Positions 1 to 8,453 of a stretch of 64,000 nucleotides of DNA are shown here, one piece after another. Below the pieces are notes generated by a model. The model was not told the DNA's origin, did not search any database, and saw nothing but the letters and a program-made list of their open reading frames with translations. Made by a program: the position numbers and the translations under genes. The first letter of the stretch is position 1. The number at the start of each line of letters is the position of its first letter. Origin of the DNA: Eisenbergiella porci (lineage in GTDB: Bacteria; Bacillota; Clostridia; Lachnospirales; Lachnospiraceae); the NCBI RefSeq assembly GCF_009696275.1, contig NZ_VUMI01000007.1, positions 1 through 64,000 on the forward strand, in the 5' to 3' direction.

Positions 1-47
1 CGCTGTTGGTATTGAACGAAGGTAAGTAAATAAAGTATAATGTCCAT
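1..47 (-). CDS. Partial N terminus of a transposase-like protein
   Basis: A reading frame runs off the left edge, starting at ATG 47-45 and encoding MDIILYLLTFVQYQQ. An AAAGGAG ribosome binding site lies at 58-64, nine bases upstream. A second in-frame ATG at 53-51 is too close to that site. A TATAAT box on the same strand sits near 93-98. The hydrophobic, tyrosine- and glutamine-rich start resembles the first residues of transposases common in Lachnospiraceae, but fifteen residues cannot settle the family. Bases 99-210 hold only the leader of the next gene. Confidence 0.4.
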   Translation of the reverse strand, partial: MDIILYLLTFVQYQQ

Positions 48-210
48 GAGCATTGGCTCCTTTCGTATAAGGTTGTTTTGGCGAGTGACATTATACCATA
101 AAAGGGAGGTCAATGCTCTTTTTATTGCAAACTCCCATAAAATCAAGGTTTAACAATAAAAAACGGTAGTGAAACTTGACACTACCTTTGGAAGCCGGAA
201 GGGGAATATA

Positions 211-1308
211 ATGAAAAAAATCAAACCATTCAGAGATACAGGCGGAAAATTATCTCAGGAGGGCTTTCTGAAAAAATTGGGGATCCCCAAAACCTTTCTT
301 ACCTTTCATAACCTGGGCAGCTATACCTCGGAATTTGTGGAAATCGGAATGCCCTATATGATCATACATGAGTCAACCGACCATAAACGCGGCGAGCTGA
401 ATTCCCTGGAGTTTACGGAAAGCAATAAGAATTATTTTTTCTCCTCCACAAGCAGGCTGGATCTTGCCGGAACCCGTACTCTCCATTCCCACGATTTTTA
501 TGAACTGACCATCGTACTGGAGGGCGAGCTTCATCTGCAGATTGAAAATGAAACTGTAACCTACCATGCGGGTGAGTGCTGTCTGTGCAATAAAAATATA
601 CGCCACAAGGAGCTGCATGACAGCGAATTTGAAATCATTCTTTTCATGTTTCAGGAGGAATATATCAAATCCGTGCTGGAACAGGATCTGCTTTATGATG
701 AGGAAGGAAGAAGCTGTACCAATCATACTTTTTTCCACCATCTTTTTGCGGAAAACCAGAAGCTTTCCTTTTACAGTGCAAAGGAGTATATCGACTTCAG
801 AAGGAAAAAGAGCTTTGACCCCGATGATTTTTACAGGCTGATCAATGCCATCGTACTGGAATTGAGCGAAAGCCGTTCCGGCAGAAATTATATGGTGAGA
901 GGATATTTCTGCCGTTTCATCGCCATGCTGGGAGACGAGGGAAATTACCTGATCCAGACCCATCAGACCAGGATTTCCAAGGAAGAAAGGCTCTTCTACC
1001 AGGTATCCTGGCTGCTGCAGAACAGAAAGGGCAGGATCAGCCGCAGGGAACTGGAAAAGGAACTAAACTATAACAGCGACTATATCAACCGGGTAATAAA
1101 AAAGTATACCGGCCAGACCCTGTCGGATTACAGCCGCGCCTTTCTGCTGAAGGAGGCGGCGGAGCTTTTGAAAAACACGGACAAAAGAGTGGGCGAAATC
1201 TGTGAAGAGCTGGGTTATACGAACAGGAGCCATTTCAACAGGCTGTTCATTGAACGCTATGGCATGACGCCCGCGGAATACCGGGCGCTGGAGCCGGACG
1301 CCTTCTAA
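211..1308 (+). CDS. AraC-family transcriptional regulator
   Basis: This 365-residue one-component regulator has an N-terminal cupin sensor, with the typical HSHDFYEL motif near residues 92-99, and a C-terminal AraC DNA-binding domain over about the last 100 residues with two helix-turn-helix units. The second unit contains GYTNRSHFNRLF, a hallmark of the family. The start at 211 is preferred over the GTG at 169 because GAAGGGGAA precedes it. The gene converges on the sugar ABC operon at 1359-4611, so control of that operon in response to its sugar is the natural inference. The ligand is unknown. Confidence 0.9.
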   Translation: MKKIKPFRDTGGKLSQEGFLKKLGIPKTFLTFHNLGSYTSEFVEIGMPYMIIHESTDHKRGELNSLEFTESNKNYFFSSTSRLDLAGTRTLHSHDFYELTIVLEGELHLQIENETVTYHAGECCLCNKNIRHKELHDSEFEIILFMFQEEYIKSVLEQDLLYDEEGRSCTNHTFFHHLFAENQKLSFYSAKEYIDFRRKKSFDPDDFYRLINAIVLELSESRSGRNYMVRGYFCRFIAMLGDEGNYLIQTHQTRISKEERLFYQVSWLLQNRKGRISRRELEKELNYNSDYINRVIKKYTGQTLSDYSRAFLLKEAAELLKNTDKRVGEICEELGYTNRSHFNRLFIERYGMTPAEYRALEPDAF

Positions 1309-1321
1309 TTGGAAGAAACGA

Positions 1322-1338
1322 GGCTTCTTTCAGAAGCC
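1322..1338 (-). terminator. Probable terminator of the first ABC operon
   Basis: GGCTTC and GAAGCC form a six-base stem with a five-base loop between the convergent regulator and permease genes. On the minus strand the hairpin is followed by a moderately T-rich stretch, so it most likely ends the ABC operon transcript. Confidence 0.55.
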
Positions 1339-1358
1339 CCGGTAAATCTCTTCATTAT

Positions 1359-2222
1359 CTATCCTTTCACCGCCCCCGCCATCATTCCTTTGACCAGCTT
1401 ATCCTGGAAAATAATAAAAAGGATAATCATGGGCAGCACGGACAATACCAGCACGGAAAGAATGATCGGGATATCCAGGGAATGCTCCCCTTTAAACTGT
1501 CCAAGAGCCAGGGGAAGCGTTTTGTTGGAAGCTGTCTGCAGCAGCGTATTGGCAAATGCAAACTCATTCCACATGGATACCCCGTTGTAAATAGCCAGCG
1601 TGGACAGCCCGGATTTGGAAAGGGGCAGTATAATCGAGAAAAAGTTCCTGAATTTATTGCAGCCGTCTATTTCTGCGGATTCTTCTATTTCCTTCGGAAT
1701 CGTTGTCATGAATGCCGTAAGGATAAATACTGACATGGGGAGCGCAAAGGTGACGTATGGCCCAATCAACGACTGCAGGCTGTCATACAGCCCCATATTC
1801 GTCGTCATTTTAAAAATAGGGATCAATGTCACATGCATGGGAACCGACATCATGGCTACAATCCCGGCATAGATAATGCCCCGGAACCTGAACTTCATCC
1901 GGGAAAGCGGATATGCCGCAAACGCTGAAATAATCAGCATTGATATCAGGGAAACGGCAACAACTATCACGCTCCGGAAAAAATAACCGAAAAAGCCATG
2001 CGTCATAACCTCCACATAATTCTGGAAATACCATGGATCAGGAAGATGGAACACCCCTTGGGCAAGCATATCGAACTGTTTTCGGAAGGAGTTCATAATC
2101 ATGAATATGAACGGAACCAGCGTGACAACCAGCCAGACGCAGGCGAAAAATATGGCAATTCCCCAGGCAATCCGGGATTTCAGCTTTTCTCTTCTGTAAT
2201 CAATCTCTTTTTGCTTAACCAT
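1359..2222 (-). CDS. Carbohydrate ABC transporter permease, MalG type
   Basis: This 287-residue inner-membrane permease has about six hydrophobic segments and the cytoplasmic EAA loop near residues 181-203 (ESAEIDGCNK onward), which contacts the ATPase. The C terminus GAVKG is typical of CUT1 MalG-like subunits. It is the last gene of a binding protein-MalF-MalG operon and starts one base after the upstream stop, with its AAAGGAGG ribosome binding site inside the end of that gene. No ATPase is encoded nearby; a shared MsmX-type ATPase elsewhere is usual for this family. Substrate unknown, probably an oligosaccharide. Confidence 0.92.
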   Translation of the reverse strand: MVKQKEIDYRREKLKSRIAWGIAIFFACVWLVVTLVPFIFMIMNSFRKQFDMLAQGVFHLPDPWYFQNYVEVMTHGFFGYFFRSVIVVAVSLISMLIISAFAAYPLSRMKFRFRGIIYAGIVAMMSVPMHVTLIPIFKMTTNMGLYDSLQSLIGPYVTFALPMSVFILTAFMTTIPKEIEESAEIDGCNKFRNFFSIILPLSKSGLSTLAIYNGVSMWNEFAFANTLLQTASNKTLPLALGQFKGEHSLDIPIILSVLVLSVLPMIILFIIFQDKLVKGMMAGAVKG

Positions 2223-2223
2223 T

Positions 2224-3138
2224 TCAATAGTCCTCCTTTACCACAAAGATCTTCTGGAACAGCAGCGCAATCGCAGTAATCAGGAGAAACATCCCTGCCG
2301 CGACACAGGAGCCGTAGCCCATGTTGAACTGCTGGAAGGACAGCTTATACATATAGGTTGCCATCAGCTCGGTTCCTCCGGCCGGCCCGCCGCCGGTCAT
2401 ATTCCAAATCATATCGAAATATTTAAGGGATCCTATCAGGGACATCGTACATGCGGTTTTAAATATCGGTCCCAGCAAAGGAATCGCAATCGTCCGCAGA
2501 TATTGTCCTCTCGTCGCGCCGTCAATTACCGCCGCCTCATAAATCGAAGTATCAATATTCCCGTAGCCGGCAATAAAATAAACCATATAAAAGGGCGTAA
2601 ACTGCCATGCCATAACACCGATTACAGAAAACAGCGCATGTGGATTTCTTCCCAACAGATCCACGGTCACCTTGCTTCCCTTAAACAGTGTTCCCAAGGA
2701 GGAAAAAATACCTCCGTTGGTGGCCAGGGCATAGGTGAACAAAAAGGCAATTGCCACGGAGCTCATCAGATACGGCAGAAACCATATGGTTTTAAAAATA
2801 TTAAATTTTTTGCCGCCCGCATCCAGAAAGGTGGCAAGCAGCATTCCCAACGGAATCTGAAGCAGGATGGAAAAAACCATGACAACCACATTATGGCCAA
2901 AGGCCGACCAGAAGGATCTGTCCGCCAGCAGCGTTTTCCAGTTCTGCAGCCCAACATAAATCCTGTCCGCAGATATCCCGTTCCAGCTGTATGCGCTGAT
3001 TGCGAAGGTATCAATCACCGGATAAATCATATAAACAACAATTAAAATCAATGCAGGAAGGAGAAATACCACAGCCGCTATTGCAGTGCTTTTTTCCCTC
3101 GTTTTGGCCAGACTGCCTACCTTCTTACTTTGATCCAC
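2224..3138 (-). CDS. Carbohydrate ABC transporter permease, MalF type
   Basis: A 304-residue permease with a short cytoplasmic N terminus, a first membrane segment at about residues 19-41 and the EAA loop near 201-224 (YEAAVIDGATRG). It pairs with the MalG-type subunit encoded immediately downstream to form the channel. The start is a GTG behind GGAAAGGAG, and the gene lies 27 bases after the binding-protein gene, consistent with one transcript. Length and motif spacing are normal. Substrate is not predictable from the permease. Confidence 0.92.
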   Translation of the reverse strand: MDQSKKVGSLAKTREKSTAIAAVVFLLPALILIVVYMIYPVIDTFAISAYSWNGISADRIYVGLQNWKTLLADRSFWSAFGHNVVVMVFSILLQIPLGMLLATFLDAGGKKFNIFKTIWFLPYLMSSVAIAFLFTYALATNGGIFSSLGTLFKGSKVTVDLLGRNPHALFSVIGVMAWQFTPFYMVYFIAGYGNIDTSIYEAAVIDGATRGQYLRTIAIPLLGPIFKTACTMSLIGSLKYFDMIWNMTGGGPAGGTELMATYMYKLSFQQFNMGYGSCVAAGMFLLITAIALLFQKIFVVKEDY

Positions 3139-3165
3139 ATTATCTCCTTTCCGGCTTTCCCAAGC

Positions 3166-4611
3166 CTATTCAGCCAGTGATGCTTTCATTGCAGCATCCT
3201 GCTCCTGTCCGATTTCCTCCGGTGTTTTCTGAAGGCCGAACAGCTCCGTCATACAGTTCTTATGAACCTCGGTAACCGATGCGGGCAAATACTGGTCATA
3301 CCACAGCTGCACATTGGATGCGTTGAAAAATATATCCGCAACCACCTTCATATTTGCATCATCTATGGTGTTTTCAAAGCCTTTAATGGAAGGAATCGTC
3401 CCATTGTCAAGCCGTCTCTGGTTATAGGCATCATCGTTGAAATACTGTGTTGCCAGCACATAGCAGGCATCCAACTTGGTCTGGTCAACAGAACCGTCCG
3501 CATTCCAGCAGTTAAAAGAAAAGCCGTTTCCGATTGCCGTGCCGATTTCCACATCCTGGGGAACGCCCTTTGCCGCTGCTTCAGAATCCTCCGGGAAACG
3601 GAAAACACCGATATTCTCGTCGTACCATTCCTGATTATCCGCCCTGATGCCGGATACCTGCCAGGAACCGTGCAGCATCATCGCACAGGTATTGTCATAC
3701 AGTAACGCCTTATCCTGTCCATCGTCCGTGGAAAGTGAGTTTACGCCATCCGGGAAATATCCCTTCTTTACCCAATCCTGAATTTTGTTCCCGGCCCATA
3801 TAAATGCATCTGAAGTAAAGGAGCCTTCCTGCGTATATGCCGCATCGAATTCCTCATTTCCTGAATGACGCGCTACCAGATACATATAGTACATGGAACC
3901 TGTCCATTTGGAACCATTAGCCAATGCAAATGGCACATAGCCCGCTTCGATTAATTTGTCGCATACTGCCTCCAGATCATCAATGGTTTCAGGGACCTCA
4001 ACTCCAACCTCCGCGAAAATAGTTTTATTATAGAAGATATCGCATCCTGACAGGCCGCCGAAGGGAATGGCCAGAACCTTGCCGTCATAGGTAGATTGTG
4101 CAACCGCTGCATCAATAAAATCCGGATGATCATAGGTATTGAACATCTCCGTCATATCATTTACAAAGCCGGATTTATAATACTCGGCCATAGGACCGCC
4201 GCCCCAATGAATATACATATCGGGGGCCTGCTTGGAACTCATTGCAACCACCAGCTGCTGCTTGTAATTATCATTCTGCTGATGCACCTGATTTATGGTG
4301 ATATTGGGATAATCCGCCATAAATCTCTGCACTGCCTCTTCCATCGTCGTCTTTCCGGGATCCTCCGTGGAAATATCCCATAAGGTAATCGTCAGCGGCT
4401 CCGAAGTCAGTTCCGGTACATTCTTGCCGTCCGTCTGTTTTCCTGAGGTTCCTGTCTGTGTTGCGCTGCTCTCCGCCGGCTGCTCTGAAACCGGCGCCCC
4501 GGTATCTGACGCAACTGCCGGCGTCTCCTGTTTTGCTGAAGAACCGCATCCTGCCAACATGGTTCCCGTTAATGCCGCCGCAAGAATGATAGATAAAACC
4601 TTTCTCTTCAT
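3166..4611 (-). CDS. Sugar ABC transporter binding lipoprotein
   Basis: The 481-residue protein begins with a charged n-region and hydrophobic stretch ending in the lipobox LAGC near residue 22, so it should be lipid-anchored outside the membrane. A low-complexity Ser/Thr/Gly linker of roughly 45 residues follows, then a family 1 solute-binding fold starting around LTITLWDIS. It is first in the operon and would deliver a carbohydrate to the two permeases downstream. An unusual promoter with a nine-G spacer lies upstream (4731-4757). Confidence 0.92.
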   Translation of the reverse strand: MKRKVLSIILAAALTGTMLAGCGSSAKQETPAVASDTGAPVSEQPAESSATQTGTSGKQTDGKNVPELTSEPLTITLWDISTEDPGKTTMEEAVQRFMADYPNITINQVHQQNDNYKQQLVVAMSSKQAPDMYIHWGGGPMAEYYKSGFVNDMTEMFNTYDHPDFIDAAVAQSTYDGKVLAIPFGGLSGCDIFYNKTIFAEVGVEVPETIDDLEAVCDKLIEAGYVPFALANGSKWTGSMYYMYLVARHSGNEEFDAAYTQEGSFTSDAFIWAGNKIQDWVKKGYFPDGVNSLSTDDGQDKALLYDNTCAMMLHGSWQVSGIRADNQEWYDENIGVFRFPEDSEAAAKGVPQDVEIGTAIGNGFSFNCWNADGSVDQTKLDACYVLATQYFNDDAYNQRRLDNGTIPSIKGFENTIDDANMKVVADIFFNASNVQLWYDQYLPASVTEVHKNCMTELFGLQKTPEEIGQEQDAAMKASLAE

Positions 4612-4730
4612 ACTTTAGTGTCCTCCTTATGAAAGTAATAAAATGATCCCGTATTGGTTCCAAGCAGAATCTGAACACACGGAATACAAAACGCACAAAC
4701 ATTTTTATTTTCGGCGTTTTTAATAAAGCA

Positions 4731-4757
4731 ATTATACCCCCCCCCGTAAAATTTCAA
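4731..4757 (-). promoter_or_regulatory. Promoter with a nine-G tract in its spacer
   Basis: On the minus strand TTGAAA (4757-4752) and a perfect TATAAT (4736-4731) are separated by 15 bases, nine of them an uninterrupted G run (4745-4737) that abuts the -10 box. It lies about 120 bases upstream of the binding-protein gene. The gap 4612-4990 otherwise holds only A+T-rich sequence and the leader of the divergent ATPase gene. The spacer is two bases shorter than optimal, so tract length could set promoter strength. Confidence 0.6.
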
Positions 4758-5005
4758 GCATTTTTACTATTTTTCTGTTATTTTCACTTTCTCTTTTAGC
4801 TATATGTGCAAAACGGTCATAAATGGATCGGGAAGATAACTTCCGAAAACCGGAAAAGAATTAATTCACTTTTATTATTGATTATGTCGAGCAAACCATG
4901 TCGTGCTTTACATTCGCTCTATATATCGAGCAAATATTAATTTTATATTGTTTTTCTGCTATAAGTGGAATATGATGATGTTAACAAGATTTGAGAGAGG
5001 TGACC

Positions 5006-6145
5006 ATGATGATTAAGCGTGAACAATACATGCGCCGAATCCGCCCCTTTATCGGAAATGATCCGATTAAAGTTCTTACTGGTATCCGTGGAAGCGGTAA
5101 ATCAGTTATGTTGGATTTGATTAAGGAAGAACTGATTGCATCCGGCATAAGCGACGCGCAGTTCATTACATTTAATTTTGAAGCAATGAAAAACGCACAT
5201 CTTTGCACGGCGGAAGCATTATATCGGGAAATTATTCAGCAAACAACGGAAATTAATGGAAAGGTTTATCTTTTCTTTGATGAAATCCAGGAGGTAGTGA
5301 ACTGGGAAAGATGCATCAATTCCTTCCGTGTGGAATTGGATTGTGATATTTACATCACCGGTTCTAATGCTAAACTTCTTTCCGGGGAACTGGCTACCTA
5401 TCTTGCTGGCAGATATATTGAATTCATCATCTATCCTTTTTCTTTCGGGGAATTCCGGGAGCTTTACACCTCCGTATTTCCTGCTGCCAATCCGGCGCAG
5501 GCCTTTCACGAATATCTTACTGCCGGCGGCATGCCCTACCTTGCCAATCTTCGCTATGCCCGGGAGCCATGCCGCCAATATCTGGAGGCGCTCTACGATT
5601 CTGTTGTTTTAAAGGATATCGTGAAGCGTAATAATGTACGTGATGTGGATCTGCTGGAACGGATTATCGCTTACATCACGGCAAATGTGGGGACTTCTTT
5701 TTCTGCAACCTCCATCACAAAGTTTTTTAAAAGTGAAGGCCGTACCGTATCCTCTGAAACCGTGCTCAACTATATCAGGTACTGTTTGGACGCTTACCTG
5801 TTCTATCGGGTAAAACGACAGGATTTACAGGGCAAACAGATACTTACGACAAACGAAAAATACTATATTGCAGACCATGGTATCCGTGAAGCCGTGTTCG
5901 GAGGCAATATGCGGGATATCAACCTGATTCTTGAAAATATTGTTTTCATGGAACTGCTGCGTCGGGAATATACCGTCACCGTAGGTAAATCTGCGGAAAG
6001 GGAAGTTGATTTTATCTGCGAAAAACAGGATCAGAAGCTGTATATTCAGGTAACTTATCTTCTGGCCTCAGAAGATAAAGGCCTCAAAAAAACTGCAGCA
6101 GCTGTTCCGCCTGCGCCGCGGAATTCATCCCCGGCAGCACGGTAA
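5006..6145 (+). pseudogene. AAA ATPase with DUF4143-type domain, 3' end replaced
   Basis: The frame starts at ATG 5006 behind AGAGAGG and encodes an AAA_14 ATPase: Walker A GIRGSGKS near residue 30 and Walker B LFFDEIQE near 90. The typical C-terminal module follows (DHGIREAVFGG, then EVDFICEKQDQKLYIQVTYLLASE). After that conserved block the sequence turns into GLKKTAAAVPP and similar residues read from an unrelated gene on the other strand. About the last 40 residues of the family are therefore missing. Members of this family are often found alone; their role is unclear and toxin or nuclease functions have been suggested. The catalytic core is intact, so a truncated product may be made. Confidence 0.75.
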
Positions 6146-6185
6146 GAACTCCGGGGCGGTCCAGGGTCAAGGTATGCAGAAAAAC
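6084..6185 (-). pseudogene. Aldo/keto reductase C-terminal scrap
   Basis: The minus strand encodes LHTLTLDRPGVLTVLPGMNS followed by about a dozen residues and a TGA stop at 6086-6084. RPGV-TVLPGM is characteristic of the NADPH-binding end of aldo/keto reductases. Only about 33 codons survive, with a stop just upstream. It overlaps, in antisense, the foreign tail of the ATPase gene, which marks a deletion junction between two formerly separate convergent genes. Confidence 0.7.
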
Positions 6186-6416
6186 TTATTATCCTTCCCA
6201 AATCGGCTGATTCGTCTGGATTTCACCTGTCCGGAACCTGATTCTTTCCAATATAATTGTTCTATGTACCGCCGCCGGGGCATCGCTTCCCATGCGGTGA
6301 TGGATATTCTGAACCGACATCACGACCACCGGATACTGTTTACCCAGGCAAACAGAAAAAACGAAATACACCTTTCCACGCAAATAAAGCTGCCGCCTTA
6401 CGATTCTAATCGTTAA
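6174..6416 (+). pseudogene. Possible GNAT acetyltransferase remnant
   Basis: A short frame contains YRRRGIASHAVMDIL and then HRILFTQANRKNEI, which resembles the acetyl-CoA pyrophosphate loop (R-x-x-G-x-A) and following strand of GNAT acetyltransferases. It lacks an N-terminal domain and ends soon after. The match is short, so the identification is tentative. It fills the 6146-6476 gap between the ATPase and the second ABC operon. Confidence 0.3.
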
Positions 6417-6432
6417 AGCGACAGTCTTTTTT
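6390..6432 (+). terminator. Intrinsic terminator
   Basis: An imperfect inverted repeat (CTGCCGCCTTACGAT against ATCGTTAAAGCGACAG) is followed by TCTTTTTT. It lies between the decayed plus-strand genes and the end of the minus-strand ABC operon. Its arms resemble the hairpin at 16600-16641. Confidence 0.65.
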
Positions 6433-6476
6433 CATTCATTAAATTATTACAGGAAAGCCGTATATTCCCTCCGGGA

Positions 6477-7382
6477 TTACCCCTTGACCGCCCCAATCAT
6501 AACACCCTTCACGAAATACTTCTGCACAAACGGGTAAATACACAGCACCGGTACAGTTGTCAGTATGATGGTGGCGTATTTAATCGCTTCCGCAAACTGG
6601 TTCACCTGATCGTTTTCCGCCGCGGCCGAATTGAGGACATTGGAGTTGGCAATCAATATAGCCCTCATGATATTCTGGATCGGAAGCTTGTTGTTATCCT
6701 GCAGATAAATAGAAGCATTAAACCAGGAGTTCCAGTGGCCCACGCCATAGTACAGCAGCAGCACCGCCATGGTAGGCTTGATCAGCGGCGCGACGATGCG
6801 GAACAGGATAGTGAGATCGTTTGCCCCGTCAATATACGCCGATTCCATCAGGGAATCCGGCATGGCCTCGATTGCCGTTTTGCATATGATCGAATTATAA
6901 ACGCTCACCGCTCCGGGCAGGATCAGCGCAAAAAGGGAATTGTACAATCCGAGGCTGCGTATATTCAGATAGGACGGGATCATGCCTCCCGAAAAAAACA
7001 TGGTAAACAAAATTAAAAACTGGATTACCGGCTTGAACATCATTTTCTTTGACGCCATAAAATATCCGGTAAACAGTGTGAGAAGTATATTAATCGGCAG
7101 GGATACGCACAGCACGATCAGGATATTTTTATATCCTGACAGCAACAGGGGATGCGTCAGCGCCAGCTTATACGCCCCCAGCGTGAACTCATGCGGCCAG
7201 AGTATCATCCCCGGATGGGACACCAGGTACGTATTGGATGTAAAGGAAGCGCACAGGACATACCAGATGGGATACAGCGTCACAATACACAGCAGTATCA
7301 GAATAGCTGCGTTTACCCCTGAAAAAATCCTGTCTCCGCGGGATTCTATACGCTTCTGTCGTTGAGAATAGCTTTTCTTCAT
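6477..7382 (-). CDS. Carbohydrate ABC transporter permease, LplC/YtcP type
   Basis: A 301-residue permease with six predicted membrane segments and an EAA loop near residues 180-203 (ESAYIDGANDL). The C terminus VKGVMIGAVKG is a signature of the LplC/YtcP branch of CUT1 transporters. It is the third gene of a binding protein-LplB-LplC operon, 18 bases after the second. These systems import oligosaccharides or uronides in Firmicutes and borrow a shared ATPase. The substrate is not predictable. Confidence 0.92.
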   Translation of the reverse strand: MKKSYSQRQKRIESRGDRIFSGVNAAILILLCIVTLYPIWYVLCASFTSNTYLVSHPGMILWPHEFTLGAYKLALTHPLLLSGYKNILIVLCVSLPINILLTLFTGYFMASKKMMFKPVIQFLILFTMFFSGGMIPSYLNIRSLGLYNSLFALILPGAVSVYNSIICKTAIEAMPDSLMESAYIDGANDLTILFRIVAPLIKPTMAVLLLYYGVGHWNSWFNASIYLQDNNKLPIQNIMRAILIANSNVLNSAAAENDQVNQFAEAIKYATIILTTVPVLCIYPFVQKYFVKGVMIGAVKG

Positions 7383-7400
7383 GTCGTTGTTTCCTCCCTG

Positions 7401-8357
7401 TCAGAACAGGCTGGATTCCGTGGATTTCTTGCTGATTGCATTCGTTATCAGCAGAAAAACCACATTGACCAGCGTATTGAACAGCCCGATGGCGGTTGAT
7501 TTGGAATACATAGGCGTACCGCTGGTGGGAAATGACAAACGGTAAGTATATGTGGAAATCACATCCGCCACATCATAGGTAGACGCATTGTACAGCAGCA
7601 GGATTTTTTCATAGCCTACGTTCAGAATATTGCCCATCCGCAGGATAAAAAGGATCATAATGGTGGGGAGCAGGCCGGGCAGCGTGATATGCAGCATCTG
7701 CTTGAACCGGTTGGCCCCATCCACGCGCGCCGCCTCATACTGCTCCTGATCTATTGCGGACAGCGCCGCCAGGTAAATAATGGAATCCCAGCCTATTTTC
7801 TGCCAGATATCCGACACCACATAGATGATCCTGAAGTAGGACGGGTTCACCAGATAGTTCTCCGCCGCTCCTCCGAAATAGCCCGCTATCTGCCCGAAAA
7901 GCCCGTCCTGCATACAGAAGATTTTTACCATGGCACACAGGACAACCATGGAAATAAAATAAGGCATGTATGTAATTGTCTGCACCGTCTTCTTAAACGT
8001 CCGGTTGCGCACTTCATTTATGAGAAGCGCCAGAAGGATCGGCGCGGGGAAGCTGAAGATGATCGTCAGCCCGCTGAGCAGGAATGTATTCTTGATAACA
8101 CGCGGGAAATAAGGATCCGTGACGAAATTGACAAACCATTTGTACCAGGGATTTGCCCAGGATGAGCCTTGGATCCCCCTTGTGATTTTGTAGTCCTTAA
8201 AAGCAATGATCAGGCCATACATCGGTTTATAGCAAAACAGCGCCAGATAAACAAGAACCGGGATGATCATCACATATTTCCATTTGTTCATGTTCCAGTC
8301 CCTGGTCAGCCTTTTTTTGAGAGTACCGGCGCCGCCCTTTGCAGCATCTGCCTTCAT
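7401..8357 (-). CDS. Carbohydrate ABC transporter permease, LplB type
   Basis: A 318-residue permease whose first membrane segment follows a basic N terminus (KKRLTRDWNMNKWKYVM) and whose EAA loop lies near residues 207-230 (YEAARVDGANRF). The segment YKPMYGLIIAFKDYK is typical of LplB subunits. An AAGGAGAACAG ribosome binding site precedes the ATG. It partners the LplC-type subunit downstream and lies about 96 bases after the binding-protein gene. Confidence 0.92.
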   Translation of the reverse strand: MKADAAKGGAGTLKKRLTRDWNMNKWKYVMIIPVLVYLALFCYKPMYGLIIAFKDYKITRGIQGSSWANPWYKWFVNFVTDPYFPRVIKNTFLLSGLTIIFSFPAPILLALLINEVRNRTFKKTVQTITYMPYFISMVVLCAMVKIFCMQDGLFGQIAGYFGGAAENYLVNPSYFRIIYVVSDIWQKIGWDSIIYLAALSAIDQEQYEAARVDGANRFKQMLHITLPGLLPTIMILFILRMGNILNVGYEKILLLYNASTYDVADVISTYTYRLSFPTSGTPMYSKSTAIGLFNTLVNVVFLLITNAISKKSTESSLF

Positions 8358-8453
8358 ATCTGTTCTCCTTTCGGCGTTTATAGCCGGACAGCAGCGAAGG
8401 ACATACGCCTTTCGCTGCTGCCGGTTGCTTCCAAGCTTTTTTACCGCTTATTG

